Source of the DNA: Thalassospira xiamenensis M-5 = DSM 17429
GTDB lineage: Bacteria; Pseudomonadota; Alphaproteobacteria; Rhodospirillales; Thalassospiraceae
Assembly (NCBI RefSeq): GCF_000300235.2
Contig: NZ_CP004389.1
Coordinates: 62,001-126,000, forward strand
DNA: 64,000 nucleotides
Reading direction: 5' to 3'
In this document: one piece after another, positions 1-7,061 of the stretch
Position numbering within the stretch: the stretch's first letter is position 1
How the letters are laid out: every line of letters starts with the position of its first letter
Notes under the pieces: generated by a model
Database searches by the model: none
Told to the model about the DNA's origin: nothing
What the model saw: only the letters and a program-made list of their open reading frames with translations
Made by a program: the position numbers and the translations under genes

Positions 1-1708
1 CGTGCCTCAAATCGGGGGATGCGACCTTGGGCGGCTCGCGATCGATCTTCCAGCGGTCCTCGGGCTTGGCGTCGAATGCCGGGTCACGCTCGCCCATCAC
101 CGCGAGGAAAGCAACGTTTAGGCGATCGAGATGCCCATCAGTCAGGAACGGCGCGAGCTGAAACCACGCATCCCGTAGGGAGGCCAGCCGCCATGCCGTG
201 CCGGAACGGCGCACCGGGCCATCGAACGCAGCGGCATAAGGCGCCAACGAAGCGACCAACGCATCATAGCTCTGACCCGAAAGGCGCTCGAGCACTTCTC
301 GGTCGACGGGATAATCGTCGCGCCAACCCCCGGCAAGCATCGCCGCGAACAAGGCCGGGTCGATCGGCGATGATGCCCAACTTGGGCAGCCAGCCGAACT
401 TGCGGACATCAGGCGCCGGAGGACGACAAGGCTGCGGCCGCTTTGCAGCGCCAGCCGGTGGGCTTCTTCACGCTCAAGGCCCATCGCCTCAAGCTCGCTC
501 TCGACGTGATGCCGCCACGGCCGCTCTAGCCGGATAACATTGTGTGGCGCACCTACATCGGAACCCAACGCACGCAGGACGTGATGACCATCAGCCACCA
601 GCGCCGCCGCCACCCCGGGATCGCCCCCATCGAGGATCACCGCCAACTTGGGCCCAAGCCCGACCAACTGGCGCGCGACGTCTTCTGATTGTGCCGCCAG
701 GATGCGGCTCATCCAATACACTCGGTAGGGCTCGGGCAGCGCAGCAAGCGCACCCGAGACGAACGCCATCGCTTCTCCCGACGCTTCCGCCTGCAGCGAA
801 ATCGTCGCTGGCGGACCGTAGAGCCAAGCCAGCACTTTTGCCGCTTGATCGTCGCGATCGACCACGATCAGATTGCTCGATAGCGGCGTGACGGTCGCCA
901 GCGACCATTCGCGCCAGATCGAATCGAGCCCGCGCAAGCCTTCGGGCCGCCGCTGGATGCGGACGGCAAGCCATTCGGCGACGCCGGGGTGAAGCTCGAG
1001 CCAATGGACGAGCATGTCGCCATCGATCACACGAACGTCGCGCCACACCCCATCTTGCTTCTTCTTAGCAGCCCAGACGTCCTTTTGCGGCCATCGCTGT
1101 GGTGTGAGGAAGATGAAACAGGATACGGCCGGATCGATTTCCAGCGGATCGGCCGTCCGCTTGACATAGTCATCCTCAGCCTTGGCCGGCACCTTGCCGC
1201 GCTGGACCCCGATCTCCCACGCCGTGATGCCGGCGGGAACGTAGAGTAAATCTGTAGGAGTGTCGCACACGCCGTCCCAACCCGGATGCTGGATGCTGTC
1301 GTCCGAGGGGAAGCGCAACGTCGCTGCCGGGCCATGCGTCGCAAGCAACAAGCGGCTGATCAATTCGGGCATCTTAGCCTGCCCGTCACGCGTGCCCGCC
1401 CATTCCACGATGTGCTGTGCTTCGATCCAGCGCATAGGTTTGCCGGGCTTGGGCATAGTCGGCGCGGGCATCTTCTCCGTCACGACCGCCCCGCTCGGCA
1501 GGAAGCTAATGCCCTGCGCTTCGATGGCATCCTTCATGGCCTGGGCGTTGTTGGCGACCGGGGTTCGAAGGCTGCGTTCGAAATCGGCGACCGTGGAAAC
1601 AGCAATGCCGGCTGCATCAGCAAGGTCGGCCTGGGACCATGCGAGCAACGCGCGTGCGGCACGGATCTGTTCAGGGGCTGGAAATGCAGGACCAGACATA
1701 GATGTCAT
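1..1708 (-). CDS. Large Xre-HTH protein, probable defence protein (partial, runs off left edge)
   Basis: The reading frame is open for 569 codons from ATG at 1708 to the window edge, so the C-terminus is missing. Residues about 13-65 form an Xre-type helix-turn-helix (SQADLADAAGIAVSTVADFE). The next 150 residues hold a GWDG motif followed by WEIGVQ and KAEDDYVKR, a spacing that resembles PD-(D/E)xK nuclease-like domains of large defence proteins. This is inference from pattern only. The start overlaps the stop of a 51-codon frame (ATGA). Base composition is clearly richer in GC than the rest of the array, which suggests recent transfer from a high-GC host. It is the last gene visible in the repeat-bounded array. 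A STAND-type NTPase part could lie beyond the edge, but none is seen here. Confidence 0.6.
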   Translation of the reverse strand, partial: MTSMSGPAFPAPEQIRAARALLAWSQADLADAAGIAVSTVADFERSLRTPVANNAQAMKDAIEAQGISFLPSGAVVTEKMPAPTMPKPGKPMRWIEAQHIVEWAGTRDGQAKMPELISRLLLATHGPAATLRFPSDDSIQHPGWDGVCDTPTDLLYVPAGITAWEIGVQRGKVPAKAEDDYVKRTADPLEIDPAVSCFIFLTPQRWPQKDVWAAKKKQDGVWRDVRVIDGDMLVHWLELHPGVAEWLAVRIQRRPEGLRGLDSIWREWSLATVTPLSSNLIVVDRDDQAAKVLAWLYGPPATISLQAEASGEAMAFVSGALAALPEPYRVYWMSRILAAQSEDVARQLVGLGPKLAVILDGGDPGVAAALVADGHHVLRALGSDVGAPHNVIRLERPWRHHVESELEAMGLEREEAHRLALQSGRSLVVLRRLMSASSAGCPSWASSPIDPALFAAMLAGGWRDDYPVDREVLERLSGQSYDALVASLAPYAAAFDGPVRRSGTAWRLASLRDAWFQLAPFLTDGHLDRLNVAFLAVMGERDPAFDAKPEDRWKIDREPPKVASPDLRH

Positions 1709-1860
1709 ATTAAATCACTGACCTCAGCTTCTACAACACTACCAGCTCGGTGTGCGGATACTGCGCGATCCCGCAGATGCGCCGCAAAATAAATCTCCGG
1801 TATTGGAGCTCTGAGGCAGCGCCTGCCTTTCCGAAACTCTTCATCTATTTTCTGCGGCAT
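1705..1860 (-). CDS. Small ORF (51 aa) leading the large Xre-HTH gene
   Basis: An ATG five bases after the repeat copy at 1865-1880 opens a 51-codon frame. It ends in TGA overlapping the ATG of the large Xre-HTH gene. The AAGGGA of the repeat is the ribosome binding site. The product is basic and has no recognisable domain. It may be a leader peptide that couples translation of the large gene to the array, or a remnant left when the cassette was acquired. Confidence 0.35.
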   Translation of the reverse strand: MPQKIDEEFRKGRRCLRAPIPEIYFAAHLRDRAVSAHRAGSVVEAEVSDLI

Positions 1861-1864
1861 CTAT

Positions 1865-1880
1865 GTCCCTTATTTGGAAT
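1865..1880 (-). repeat. Array repeat R (copy 1, leftmost)
   Basis: This copy matches the consensus GTCCCTTATTTGGAAT exactly. On the coding (minus) strand it gives AAT TCC AAA TAA, ending the 118-aa gene upstream, and then GGGAC, which serves the next start. Confidence 0.85.
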
Positions 1881-2226
1881 TGCCGTTTTGCACCCCGCGC
1901 ATATTTTCGAACGGCGTAGCGCACTGATTTTCCCAAAACAGTCCAGGGTCGTAGTTTTCAATGTTTGCATCCCACCACGAGACCGCGTCATTAAGAAGTT
2001 GACCGGATTTATGTGCCGGTATGCTAGCCCTTTGTACAAAAAAAGCTAAAGTCTCAAGCGCCGAAGGATCTAGCGCAAACTTTTCCCCAGCAACACCGCA
2101 TATGTAGACCATTGACACGCGGGAACCTGTCTTAAATTCCTCTGTTACAAAGACATCATCTGCGGACGCTGTGCTTGTAATTGAGCTGAAGAGTAAACAG
2201 GCCATTGCAAGTCTGCGTATCATCAC
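1870..2226 (-). CDS. Small exported protein, unknown function (118 aa, array cassette)
   Basis: The N-terminus (MMIRRLAMACLLF to TASA) is a clear signal peptide with cleavage expected near residue 22, so the product is probably periplasmic. Two Cys residues remain in the mature part, at about 43 and 103. The start lies five bases after repeat copy 2, whose AAGGGA is the ribosome binding site. The last residues, NSK, and the TAA stop are encoded by repeat copy 1. I do not recognise the family. Confidence 0.7.
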   Translation of the reverse strand: MMIRRLAMACLLFSSITSTASADDVFVTEEFKTGSRVSMVYICGVAGEKFALDPSALETLAFFVQRASIPAHKSGQLLNDAVSWWDANIENYDPGLFWENQCATPFENMRGVQNGNSK

Positions 2227-2230
2227 AATT

Positions 2231-2246
2231 GTCCCTTATTTGGAAT
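2231..2246 (-). repeat. Array repeat R (copy 2)
   Basis: Exact consensus copy. It bounds the left (downstream) side of the first RES-Xre cassette. The homology with the second copy of that cassette begins inside it, at 2232. Confidence 0.85.
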
Positions 2247-2283
2247 TGTTTACCTGTCCGCTTCAGATTCACAATGTGCGTCG

Positions 2284-2976
2284 CTAAACACATTTGGCAC
2301 TATAATGCGGCGATCCATCCCAAACGAGATCCCATGAGGCGCCCGGTCGAACATTACGAACAGTCGTAGGATCAAATACTACCAGGCAATCTCCCTCCGG
2401 GGCGCGCACAGAGGGGTAGATGAGGCCGATATGCTCATCAGCTATCAGCGCCTCGGATAGCGCCTGACCCTTTGGATAGCCCACTGCAGGATCAGCATGT
2501 AAGCACGGGTGATCTGGTTCATCTCGAATGTCGGCGAACTCGCCGATACAATCTGAAATGATCTCTACATATCGCGCTTTGTCCTCATATTTGCCTATAT
2601 AGGAAAGCTCGCGGGTGCGATGGAACGCGACCTCTGCGATGGATACCTGAGTATCCCAAGCAGAATACCAAGCACCGCGTTGTTCGCCGTTAAACCGATT
2701 TCCGCCAGTCCGTGTATATGTGAAGGCGGCATTGATATGACTATTGCCATAAGCACTGATATCTTGTTGCCGTTTCCGCCATGCGAGCATCAAAGGGTCC
2801 CAACTGGGGTCGTTACCCTTTTCTGCCTCTAAGCGCGCACTGGTCTGCCCTTCGAGATCAGTCAGTAGAGCCATCTCTTCGTCGTTATCAACTAATCCTG
2901 AAAGAACGGGTGGCTTGTGGTAAGTCGCGGATATCAGACGGACTAGGCCACGATCCTTAAGCTCCGTGAGGATCAT
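2284..2976 (-). CDS. RES-domain toxin, NAD+-degrading type (copy A)
   Basis: This 230-aa protein has the RES hallmark at residues 94-120 (RFN, then WYSAWDTQVSIAEVAFHR) and the late strand PSVRAPEGDCLVVFDP near residue 190. The family, named for conserved Arg, Glu and Ser residues, contains NAD+ phosphorylase or glycohydrolase toxins that deplete NAD+ unless held by an Xre/MbcA-type antitoxin. The antitoxin gene lies directly upstream and overlaps by four bases, the usual antitoxin-first order. Copy B differs at one residue: Asp108 here, Tyr there. The gene stops before the repeat, so it does not carry the repeat-encoded tail. Confidence 0.85.
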   Translation of the reverse strand: MILTELKDRGLVRLISATYHKPPVLSGLVDNDEEMALLTDLEGQTSARLEAEKGNDPSWDPLMLAWRKRQQDISAYGNSHINAAFTYTRTGGNRFNGEQRGAWYSAWDTQVSIAEVAFHRTRELSYIGKYEDKARYVEIISDCIGEFADIRDEPDHPCLHADPAVGYPKGQALSEALIADEHIGLIYPSVRAPEGDCLVVFDPTTVRNVRPGASWDLVWDGSPHYSAKCV

Positions 2977-3623
2977 GATCCCCCCCGCAATGCATCAAGA
3001 TATTGTCGAACGCGCAAAAGCGCAGGTAGCCCACCTTCGATCAAAACATCTATTGGCCTGGCGCCGCGGCACAGTGGGCCTACATTCGGCAATTTAATCC
3101 AGCTATGCGCAATCTTGTCATCAAAGTAGAGATTCAACGCTTTGTAGATGCCAACGATAGCACTCAATCGGAGAACCTGATCTTTGCTAAGCTTTCCAGA
3201 AAAGTTCGGCTTTCTAGCCCTCTTCCACGTACTGAGAGACATATCCACTAGGTTTGCGCTTTCCTCGATCGAGAGGCCCCATTGTTCACAAATGCGGTTG
3301 ACCGCCTTGAGGCCCACTAACGCCTGCTGTTCGCTGACAGTGGAACTCGCCTTCTGCATTTCATTGGACAAAGGGACGGCAAGTAGGCCTGACAGTCCGA
3401 TTGGCTTGATTTCTCCAAACAAGCCTTCGTCCGAGTTGCCACCTAACTCACTTACAATCACCGGCCCGGAGGAAAGGTGCCTAAAATTTTCCTCCAGCTT
3501 CAGGTGCCTTTCGTAAAGCCGCTGAACCAACGGTGTAATTTTTCTGCCTTGCAAGTGTTTTCCCGGAATCTGAAGGTGCACAGCCCCCGCAGAACCGTGC
3601 TTCTGTTCTTCTGTCTTAACCAT
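2973..3623 (-). CDS. Xre/MbcA/ParS-type antitoxin (copy A)
   Basis: This 216-aa protein has a helix-turn-helix in the middle (about 117-160, ESANLVDMSLSTWKRARK). It ends with the toxin-binding domain typical of MbcA/ParS antitoxins (NVGPLCRGARPIDVLIEGG). The ribosome binding site GGAGGG precedes the ATG. Upstream lies a palindrome AGTCCATTTGGACT within a promoter, which suggests self-repression. Copy B differs at four residues, including Thr3 to Ile and Ala14 to Thr, so each antitoxin may neutralise either toxin. Confidence 0.85.
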   Translation of the reverse strand: MVKTEEQKHGSAGAVHLQIPGKHLQGRKITPLVQRLYERHLKLEENFRHLSSGPVIVSELGGNSDEGLFGEIKPIGLSGLLAVPLSNEMQKASSTVSEQQALVGLKAVNRICEQWGLSIEESANLVDMSLSTWKRARKPNFSGKLSKDQVLRLSAIVGIYKALNLYFDDKIAHSWIKLPNVGPLCRGARPIDVLIEGGLPALLRVRQYLDALRGGS

Positions 3624-3651
3624 CTAACCCTCCGCATTTGCCCTACAATAT

Positions 3652-3665
3652 AGTCCATTTGGACT
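3652..3665 (-). promoter_or_regulatory. Palindromic operator in the RES-Xre promoter (copy A)
   Basis: AGTCCATTTGGACT is a 5-bp inverted repeat with a 4-base centre. It lies just upstream of TATATT, a likely -10 box on the minus strand, which suggests autorepression by the antitoxin. This cassette is therefore transcribed from its own promoter, unlike its neighbours. Confidence 0.5.
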
Positions 3666-3787
3666 GTGCTGCAAGCTCATCGGGACCGATAGCCCCATTA
3701 TCTCACCATGCGAGCCGTCAAGAGTCCCAAAAAAGGAGAAGACCAGTGACGGCCATAGTTGAGAATGGTGTTATCTGGATGGTTCGC

Positions 3788-3803
3788 GTCCCTTATTTGG
3801 AAT
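3788..3803 (-). repeat. Array repeat R (copy 3)
   Basis: Exact consensus copy. It ends the 57-aa gene (NSK, TAA) and bounds the upstream side of RES-Xre cassette A. The cassette duplication stops at its last base. Confidence 0.85.
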
Positions 3804-3966
3804 TGCTCTTGCTGCGCTGCCCTGCGTGTTTTTTGAAGAAACTGTCTAACGAAGCTTTCAACAATGACAGGCAGAAGCCAACGATCACAAAACACACGAT
3901 GAATACGGGTAATAAGATGAGCCATTCGTCGATGGTGGGTTCAATTCTGCTTAGAATTTCGTGCAT
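3793..3966 (-). CDS. Small membrane protein (57 aa, array cassette)
   Basis: The start at 3966 lies just after repeat copy 4, whose GGGACAGAGAA gives the ribosome binding site. A longer frame to 4002 runs back through the repeat and is unlikely. One hydrophobic helix spans about residues 14-38 (EWLILLPVFIVCFVIVGF), followed by a basic tail. The last residues, NSK, and the stop come from repeat copy 3. Function unknown. Confidence 0.6.
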   Translation of the reverse strand: MHEILSRIEPTIDEWLILLPVFIVCFVIVGFCLSLLKASLDSFFKKHAGQRSKSNSK

Positions 3967-4364
3967 TTCTCTGTCCCATATTTGGAATGGTATTTTTCCC
4001 ATGCGTCATATGCAACGCAAGCTGTCATAAGAAGGTAGTAGACAGCAAACAACCAGCTTCCCACCTGAGACTTGAACATCTCCATGATGGATGGAATATC
4101 AAACGCGTATATGACAAGCCCTGCCGGCATAACCGGAAGCATTAATAGAACTAGGGTTTGTTGCCAGTGGTGCTTTTGATAGATCAATTTAACAACCACT
4201 ATTCCGAACAGCGCCCATGAGGCCTGTCCGGCCCATTCGGGGAGATACGCAAACAGCATCACCATCACCATTGCCGTAGCCGCGATCATCGGACTCGCCC
4301 ACAGCACGGTCGTTGCCAGTTGATGCGCAAGACTATGCTCTTTTGTCTTTGATTGCGTGTTCAT
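3951..4364 (-). CDS. Membrane protein, unknown function (137 aa, array cassette)
   Basis: Four hydrophobic stretches (about residues 20-42, 48-63, 68-88 and 100-118) indicate an inner-membrane protein. Translation should have ended at HSK-stop inside repeat copy 4. A point change of TAA to TAT extends the protein by nine residues and makes it overlap the start of the next gene. Without that change it would end in the repeat-encoded tail like its neighbours. I do not recognise the family. Confidence 0.65.
   Translation of the reverse strand: MNTQSKTKEHSLAHQLATTVLWASPMIAATAMVMVMLFAYLPEWAGQASWALFGIVVVKLIYQKHHWQQTLVLLMLPVMPAGLVIYAFDIPSIMEMFKSQVGSWLFAVYYLLMTACVAYDAWEKYHSKYGTEKCTKF
3973..3988 (-). 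repeat. Array repeat R (copy 4, stop codon lost)
   Basis: GTCCCATATTTGGAAT differs from consensus at one base. On the coding strand this turns the TAA stop into TAT, so the upstream gene reads through the junction for another nine codons. Confidence 0.8.
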
Positions 4365-4371
4365 CCATGAT

Positions 4372-4387
4372 GTCCCTTATTTAGAAT
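4372..4387 (-). repeat. Array repeat R (copy 5)
   Basis: GTCCCTTATTTAGAAT has one change from consensus. It still encodes AAT TCT AAA TAA and the ribosome binding site AAGGGA. Confidence 0.8.
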
Positions 4388-4754
4388 TGTGGCTTAGTGA
4401 CATGCAGTTATTGTCATGATGCCATTTCACAATAAACTTCCCTGGGGCACTCACGGAGGCGACGAGGGAGGTTAAAATCTCTTGTGCGTCACCAGAGAAG
4501 TTGCGTGTGGTTGCAACCGTCCAAATCTGGTCGCCGGTCGAACAGGTAGGAATTCCTGCTTTCCCACCCCATTCTTCAAATAGGACTGCCAACGTTTTTT
4601 CTGGAGATGCTTGCAGAATAAATCGTCGATCGAACGACACACGGTATTGGTCCGGCAGGTCGTACTTGTCACTGCTGAGTGCGTTCACCACGCTCATGCC
4701 TACTGAGGCTGTCAATGTGACCATCACACATGCAAGGATTATCCTACGCTTCAT
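4377..4754 (-). CDS. Exported protein, unknown function (125 aa, array cassette)
   Basis: The N-terminus (MKRRIILACVMVTLTASVG) is a signal peptide or signal anchor. The mature part holds three Cys residues (in PTCSTG and NNCMSL) and a stretch LQASPEKTLAVLFEEWG that recalls small secretin-type domains such as those in pilus proteins, but this is weak. The ribosome binding site AAGGGA comes from repeat copy 6 with the ATG five bases on. The final NSK and the stop come from copy 5. Confidence 0.65.
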   Translation of the reverse strand: MKRRIILACVMVTLTASVGMSVVNALSSDKYDLPDQYRVSFDRRFILQASPEKTLAVLFEEWGGKAGIPTCSTGDQIWTVATTRNFSGDAQEILTSLVASVSAPGKFIVKWHHDNNCMSLSHNSK

Positions 4755-4758
4755 GGAT

Positions 4759-4774
4759 GTCCCTTATTTGGAAT
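4759..4774 (-). repeat. Array repeat R (copy 6)
   Basis: Exact consensus copy, upstream of the 125-aa gene. The frame reaching its TAA from upstream also ends in NSK. Confidence 0.85.
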
Positions 4775-4972
4775 TGGCCTTCCGGCAATCTGAGATAGGG
4801 CCGAACTTCCCCACAATTCTAATGTGGCTAGATTATGCTAAAATGGCCGAAACTCAGCGACAATCCCAACTCAACCTCGCCTTGGTCGCTAAAAAAGAGT
4901 TTTTAAAGAGGAAGCGCAATTCATAGTTCAAAATCAATGCCGTTTGGCTAGCGTTGGAGCCAAGTTTCAAAA
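4759..4972 (-). pseudogene. Vestigial gene tail between the SIR2 gene and repeat copy 6
   Basis: About 200 bases after the SIR2 stop hold no intact gene. The frame that ends at the repeat-encoded TAA is open for only about 20 codons and reads VGKFGPISDCRKANSK, with no good start. It looks like the C-terminal remnant of a cassette gene whose 5' part was lost. Confidence 0.35.
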
Positions 4973-6142
4973 TCATCTCGGGAGTTTCGGATTAAATAGA
5001 AAGTCGACAGCCTGCTCGTTAAATCCTTGGTAAAAGAATTGCGCTCTGGACTCATCTACAAACGAAAAATTCTTTCGGAACTGGATGATACTTTCTTCTG
5101 ATGCTCTAAAGTCAACGAACTTAATGTCGTCTTTCAGCACGTCAAAAAGCTTATCTTCCCACCATGATTGCTGATAATTTGATATGATTTGATACAAAAG
5201 AACCCTGATGTATTCATCATGTTCAGGTAGAGAAAAGCCAATGACAGAGATTCCTCTTTCATATCCCCCAAGTTGGCCTAGCCCATACCATAAATCGAGT
5301 AGTGGCTCTGCATAGACAAATTTGACATGTGATGGAGACAGGATAAACGGAGCGTCTAGTCGATTGGGTTGCCCATAAAACCCGTCAACGTCCCGGATGC
5401 GATGAATATGCGCAAGCGGATCTTTCTCAGGTCTTATACCTTCAACTAAAGGCTCCACTTTAAATCGGCCGGGATTTCCAAAAACGGTATGTCTGTTTGA
5501 CGGCTGCATTCCCAAAGATGCCAGATACTCCTGCGAATCTAAGAATGCTTTATCGTGAAACCAGTCGATAGAACCATGGAGTTTCATGATTACGACTTCT
5601 TTGACATCTGAATCGACCACACAACCGGTTGCATGAACTTCTTTATATCGATCGGGAAATAACCTGTATGGCTTTCCAGTATAATCGAGTAACTGCTCCA
5701 GAATAGTGTCATAATTAAGCGTTATAAAAGTATCAGTTACAGATATATTCTCTGCAAACTTAAAGTATTCATCGGGAAGTGAAGATATAATAGGTGTATG
5801 CTGATGAATGACTTCGCCAATTGACCGTCTTATCATTAGCTGAGTTTCATTACCCTCACTGCTCCATGTATCACTCCCCCTGAGTCTCAGAAAATGCTCT
5901 ATATCCAGAAATGACATGAACCTTTCAAGGTCTACGTCTTGTTCGAACATGACCCGCCCACATGCTCTTTCGTATTCAATATAATTGGAAATATCTCGGT
6001 GAAATTTTGTATCAAGTCCATGATGAAATTCAATATTTTGCCGCACTTTTTTGTACAGTTCATTAGCGAGCGGCAAGCCCGCTAGGCGCGAAAAACCAGC
6101 ACCTAAAACAAAAACTCGATAACCTGGATGTATTGTGGTCAT
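4973..6142 (-). CDS. SIR2-domain protein, probable NAD+-consuming defence effector
   Basis: This 389-aa protein has the SIR2 nucleotide-binding motif GAGFS at residues 14-18, TLNYDT at 141-146 and KLHGSIDWF at 187-195. That pattern belongs to the SIR2-like proteins of antiphage systems rather than to histone-type deacetylases. Such proteins typically deplete NAD+ on infection. The C-terminal half has no obvious sensor domain. The start has its own ribosome binding site (GGAG) about 30 bases after repeat copy 7. It follows a 58-aa membrane protein gene in the array and might act with it or alone. Codon use is more AT-rich than the flanks. Confidence 0.8.
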   Translation of the reverse strand: MTTIHPGYRVFVLGAGFSRLAGLPLANELYKKVRQNIEFHHGLDTKFHRDISNYIEYERACGRVMFEQDVDLERFMSFLDIEHFLRLRGSDTWSSEGNETQLMIRRSIGEVIHQHTPIISSLPDEYFKFAENISVTDTFITLNYDTILEQLLDYTGKPYRLFPDRYKEVHATGCVVDSDVKEVVIMKLHGSIDWFHDKAFLDSQEYLASLGMQPSNRHTVFGNPGRFKVEPLVEGIRPEKDPLAHIHRIRDVDGFYGQPNRLDAPFILSPSHVKFVYAEPLLDLWYGLGQLGGYERGISVIGFSLPEHDEYIRVLLYQIISNYQQSWWEDKLFDVLKDDIKFVDFRASEESIIQFRKNFSFVDESRAQFFYQGFNEQAVDFLFNPKLPR

Positions 6143-6172
6143 TTTCTCCGACCTGCAATTTGTTCCTAAGCG

Positions 6173-6188
6173 TTCCCTTATTTGGAAA
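6173..6188 (-). repeat. Array repeat R (copy 7)
   Basis: TTCCCTTATTTGGAAA has two changes from consensus, both at the ends. It encodes ATT TCC AAA TAA at the end of the 58-aa gene. Confidence 0.75.
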
Positions 6189-6354
6189 TAGGTTTGGTGC
6201 GCTTAAAAGCGACAAGGCCGCCTATGAATGCGCCGATAAGACCAAACACCCACATTCCATTTACTGCGGTTCCCATTGCGGCCACCCCCGTCATCGATCC
6301 GAGGAAAGCGCCGACGATCAGACCGATAGCTGCACCAGTGAGCATTCTCTTCAT
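6178..6354 (-). CDS. Small glycine-rich membrane protein (58 aa, array cassette)
   Basis: An ATG six bases after the repeat-derived AAGGGA opens a 58-codon frame ending in ISK and the repeat TAA. Two hydrophobic segments (about 6-30 and 33-51) are rich in Gly and Ala with GxxxG spacing, as in glycine-zipper membrane proteins. The gene sits directly upstream of the SIR2 gene. A pore-forming or partner role is possible, but nothing proves it. Confidence 0.6.
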   Translation of the reverse strand: MKRMLTGAAIGLIVGAFLGSMTGVAAMGTAVNGMWVFGLIGAFIGGLVAFKRTKPISK

Positions 6355-6359
6355 TTCGT

Positions 6360-6375
6360 GTCCCTTAATTGGAAT
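6360..6375 (-). repeat. Array repeat R (copy 8)
   Basis: GTCCCTTAATTGGAAT has one change from consensus. The upstream gene stops 10 bases before it, and the 58-aa gene uses its AAGGGA. Confidence 0.8.
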
Positions 6376-6384
6376 TGCTGAGCG

Positions 6385-7011
6385 TTACCATTTGATATCA
6401 ATATGAATGGAATGAGATTGCAATGACTGAAAGACTTCGGGCGGAATCCATCCTGGTTCACTATCCCGCGTCGGCCAACTCTCTGATTCGCTATAGTCTG
6501 GATGGAGACTTCTAATCAGCCAAATAATGCATTCGTCTCGATCGGCTGCGTCATTTAGAGAGGCGAAATAGGTCAATCTGGTATCTATGTTCTTGGCTAT
6601 GTTGTCAGGATAATGCGCAATCTCTGCCGCAACACTGAGGATTTTTTTCCACTTATCGGGAAAGGCCTGCAAAAGGGTCGTTTCTAGAACGAATTCCAAA
6701 TTATAGAGCATCGACTGTTGTTGAGCTGTAGTGCGCATGAAACCGGCTTCACGGCGGAGGCATGCAACTTGTAAAGCAAACGCTGGCCAGAGAACCTGTT
6801 CTCCATAAATAACCTTGTTATCATCGAACAGGATTGCTTGATCTTGCATTCGATCGCCCTGGTGGGCGTGCCGAAGATCATATGCAAGTGAGACAAGAAA
6901 ATCGTCATCTCCGCCGATTTCATGAATTACATTGCAAGCTGTTCTTAGGTCCCACGCATCTCCCCATATTGTCAGCCCCGCAAGGTATTCTGTCTTTTCG
7001 CCTGCAAGCAT
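6385..7011 (-). CDS. DUF6904-like protein (208 aa, array cassette)
   Basis: The N-terminal part (TIWGDAWDLRTACNVIHEIGG, then a YDLRHAHQGDR segment near residue 45, and later LWPAFALQ) resembles a family of bacterial proteins of unknown function that I recall as DUF6904. The assignment is from memory. No signal peptide or membrane helix is seen. The ATG lies six bases after the AAGGGA of repeat copy 9. Its stop precedes repeat copy 8, so it lacks the repeat-encoded tail. Given its neighbours, a defence or stress role is possible. Confidence 0.55.
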   Translation of the reverse strand: MLAGEKTEYLAGLTIWGDAWDLRTACNVIHEIGGDDDFLVSLAYDLRHAHQGDRMQDQAILFDDNKVIYGEQVLWPAFALQVACLRREAGFMRTTAQQQSMLYNLEFVLETTLLQAFPDKWKKILSVAAEIAHYPDNIAKNIDTRLTYFASLNDAADRDECIIWLIRSLHPDYSESESWPTRDSEPGWIPPEVFQSLQSHSIHIDIKW

Positions 7012-7018
7012 ATCTATC

Positions 7019-7034
7019 TTCCCTTAATTGGAAT
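7019..7034 (-). repeat. Array repeat R (copy 9)
   Basis: TTCCCTTAATTGGAAT has two changes from consensus. It supplies AAGGGA for the DUF6904-like gene. Confidence 0.75.
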
Positions 7035-7061
7035 GTTCTTAACGCGCATTTTTGCAACAGG

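Larger units (their letters stand above)
2232..3803 (-). repeat. Duplicated RES-Xre cassette, copy A
   Basis: This 1572-bp segment aligns without net insertion or deletion to 17072-18643. I count about 27 substitutions by eye (about 98% identity), with more in the non-coding 5' part. Identity begins inside repeat R at 2231-2246 and stops at the end of repeat R at 3788-3803. The unit that was duplicated is therefore exactly one repeat-to-repeat cassette. Confidence 0.9.

Noticed and set aside
19-891. Plus-strand frames in the GC-rich left end
   Set aside because: They are Arg/Pro-rich shadows of the long minus-strand Xre-HTH gene.
4501-4926. Plus-strand 141-codon frame
   Set aside because: It is antisense to the 125-aa exported protein gene and reads through repeat copy 6.
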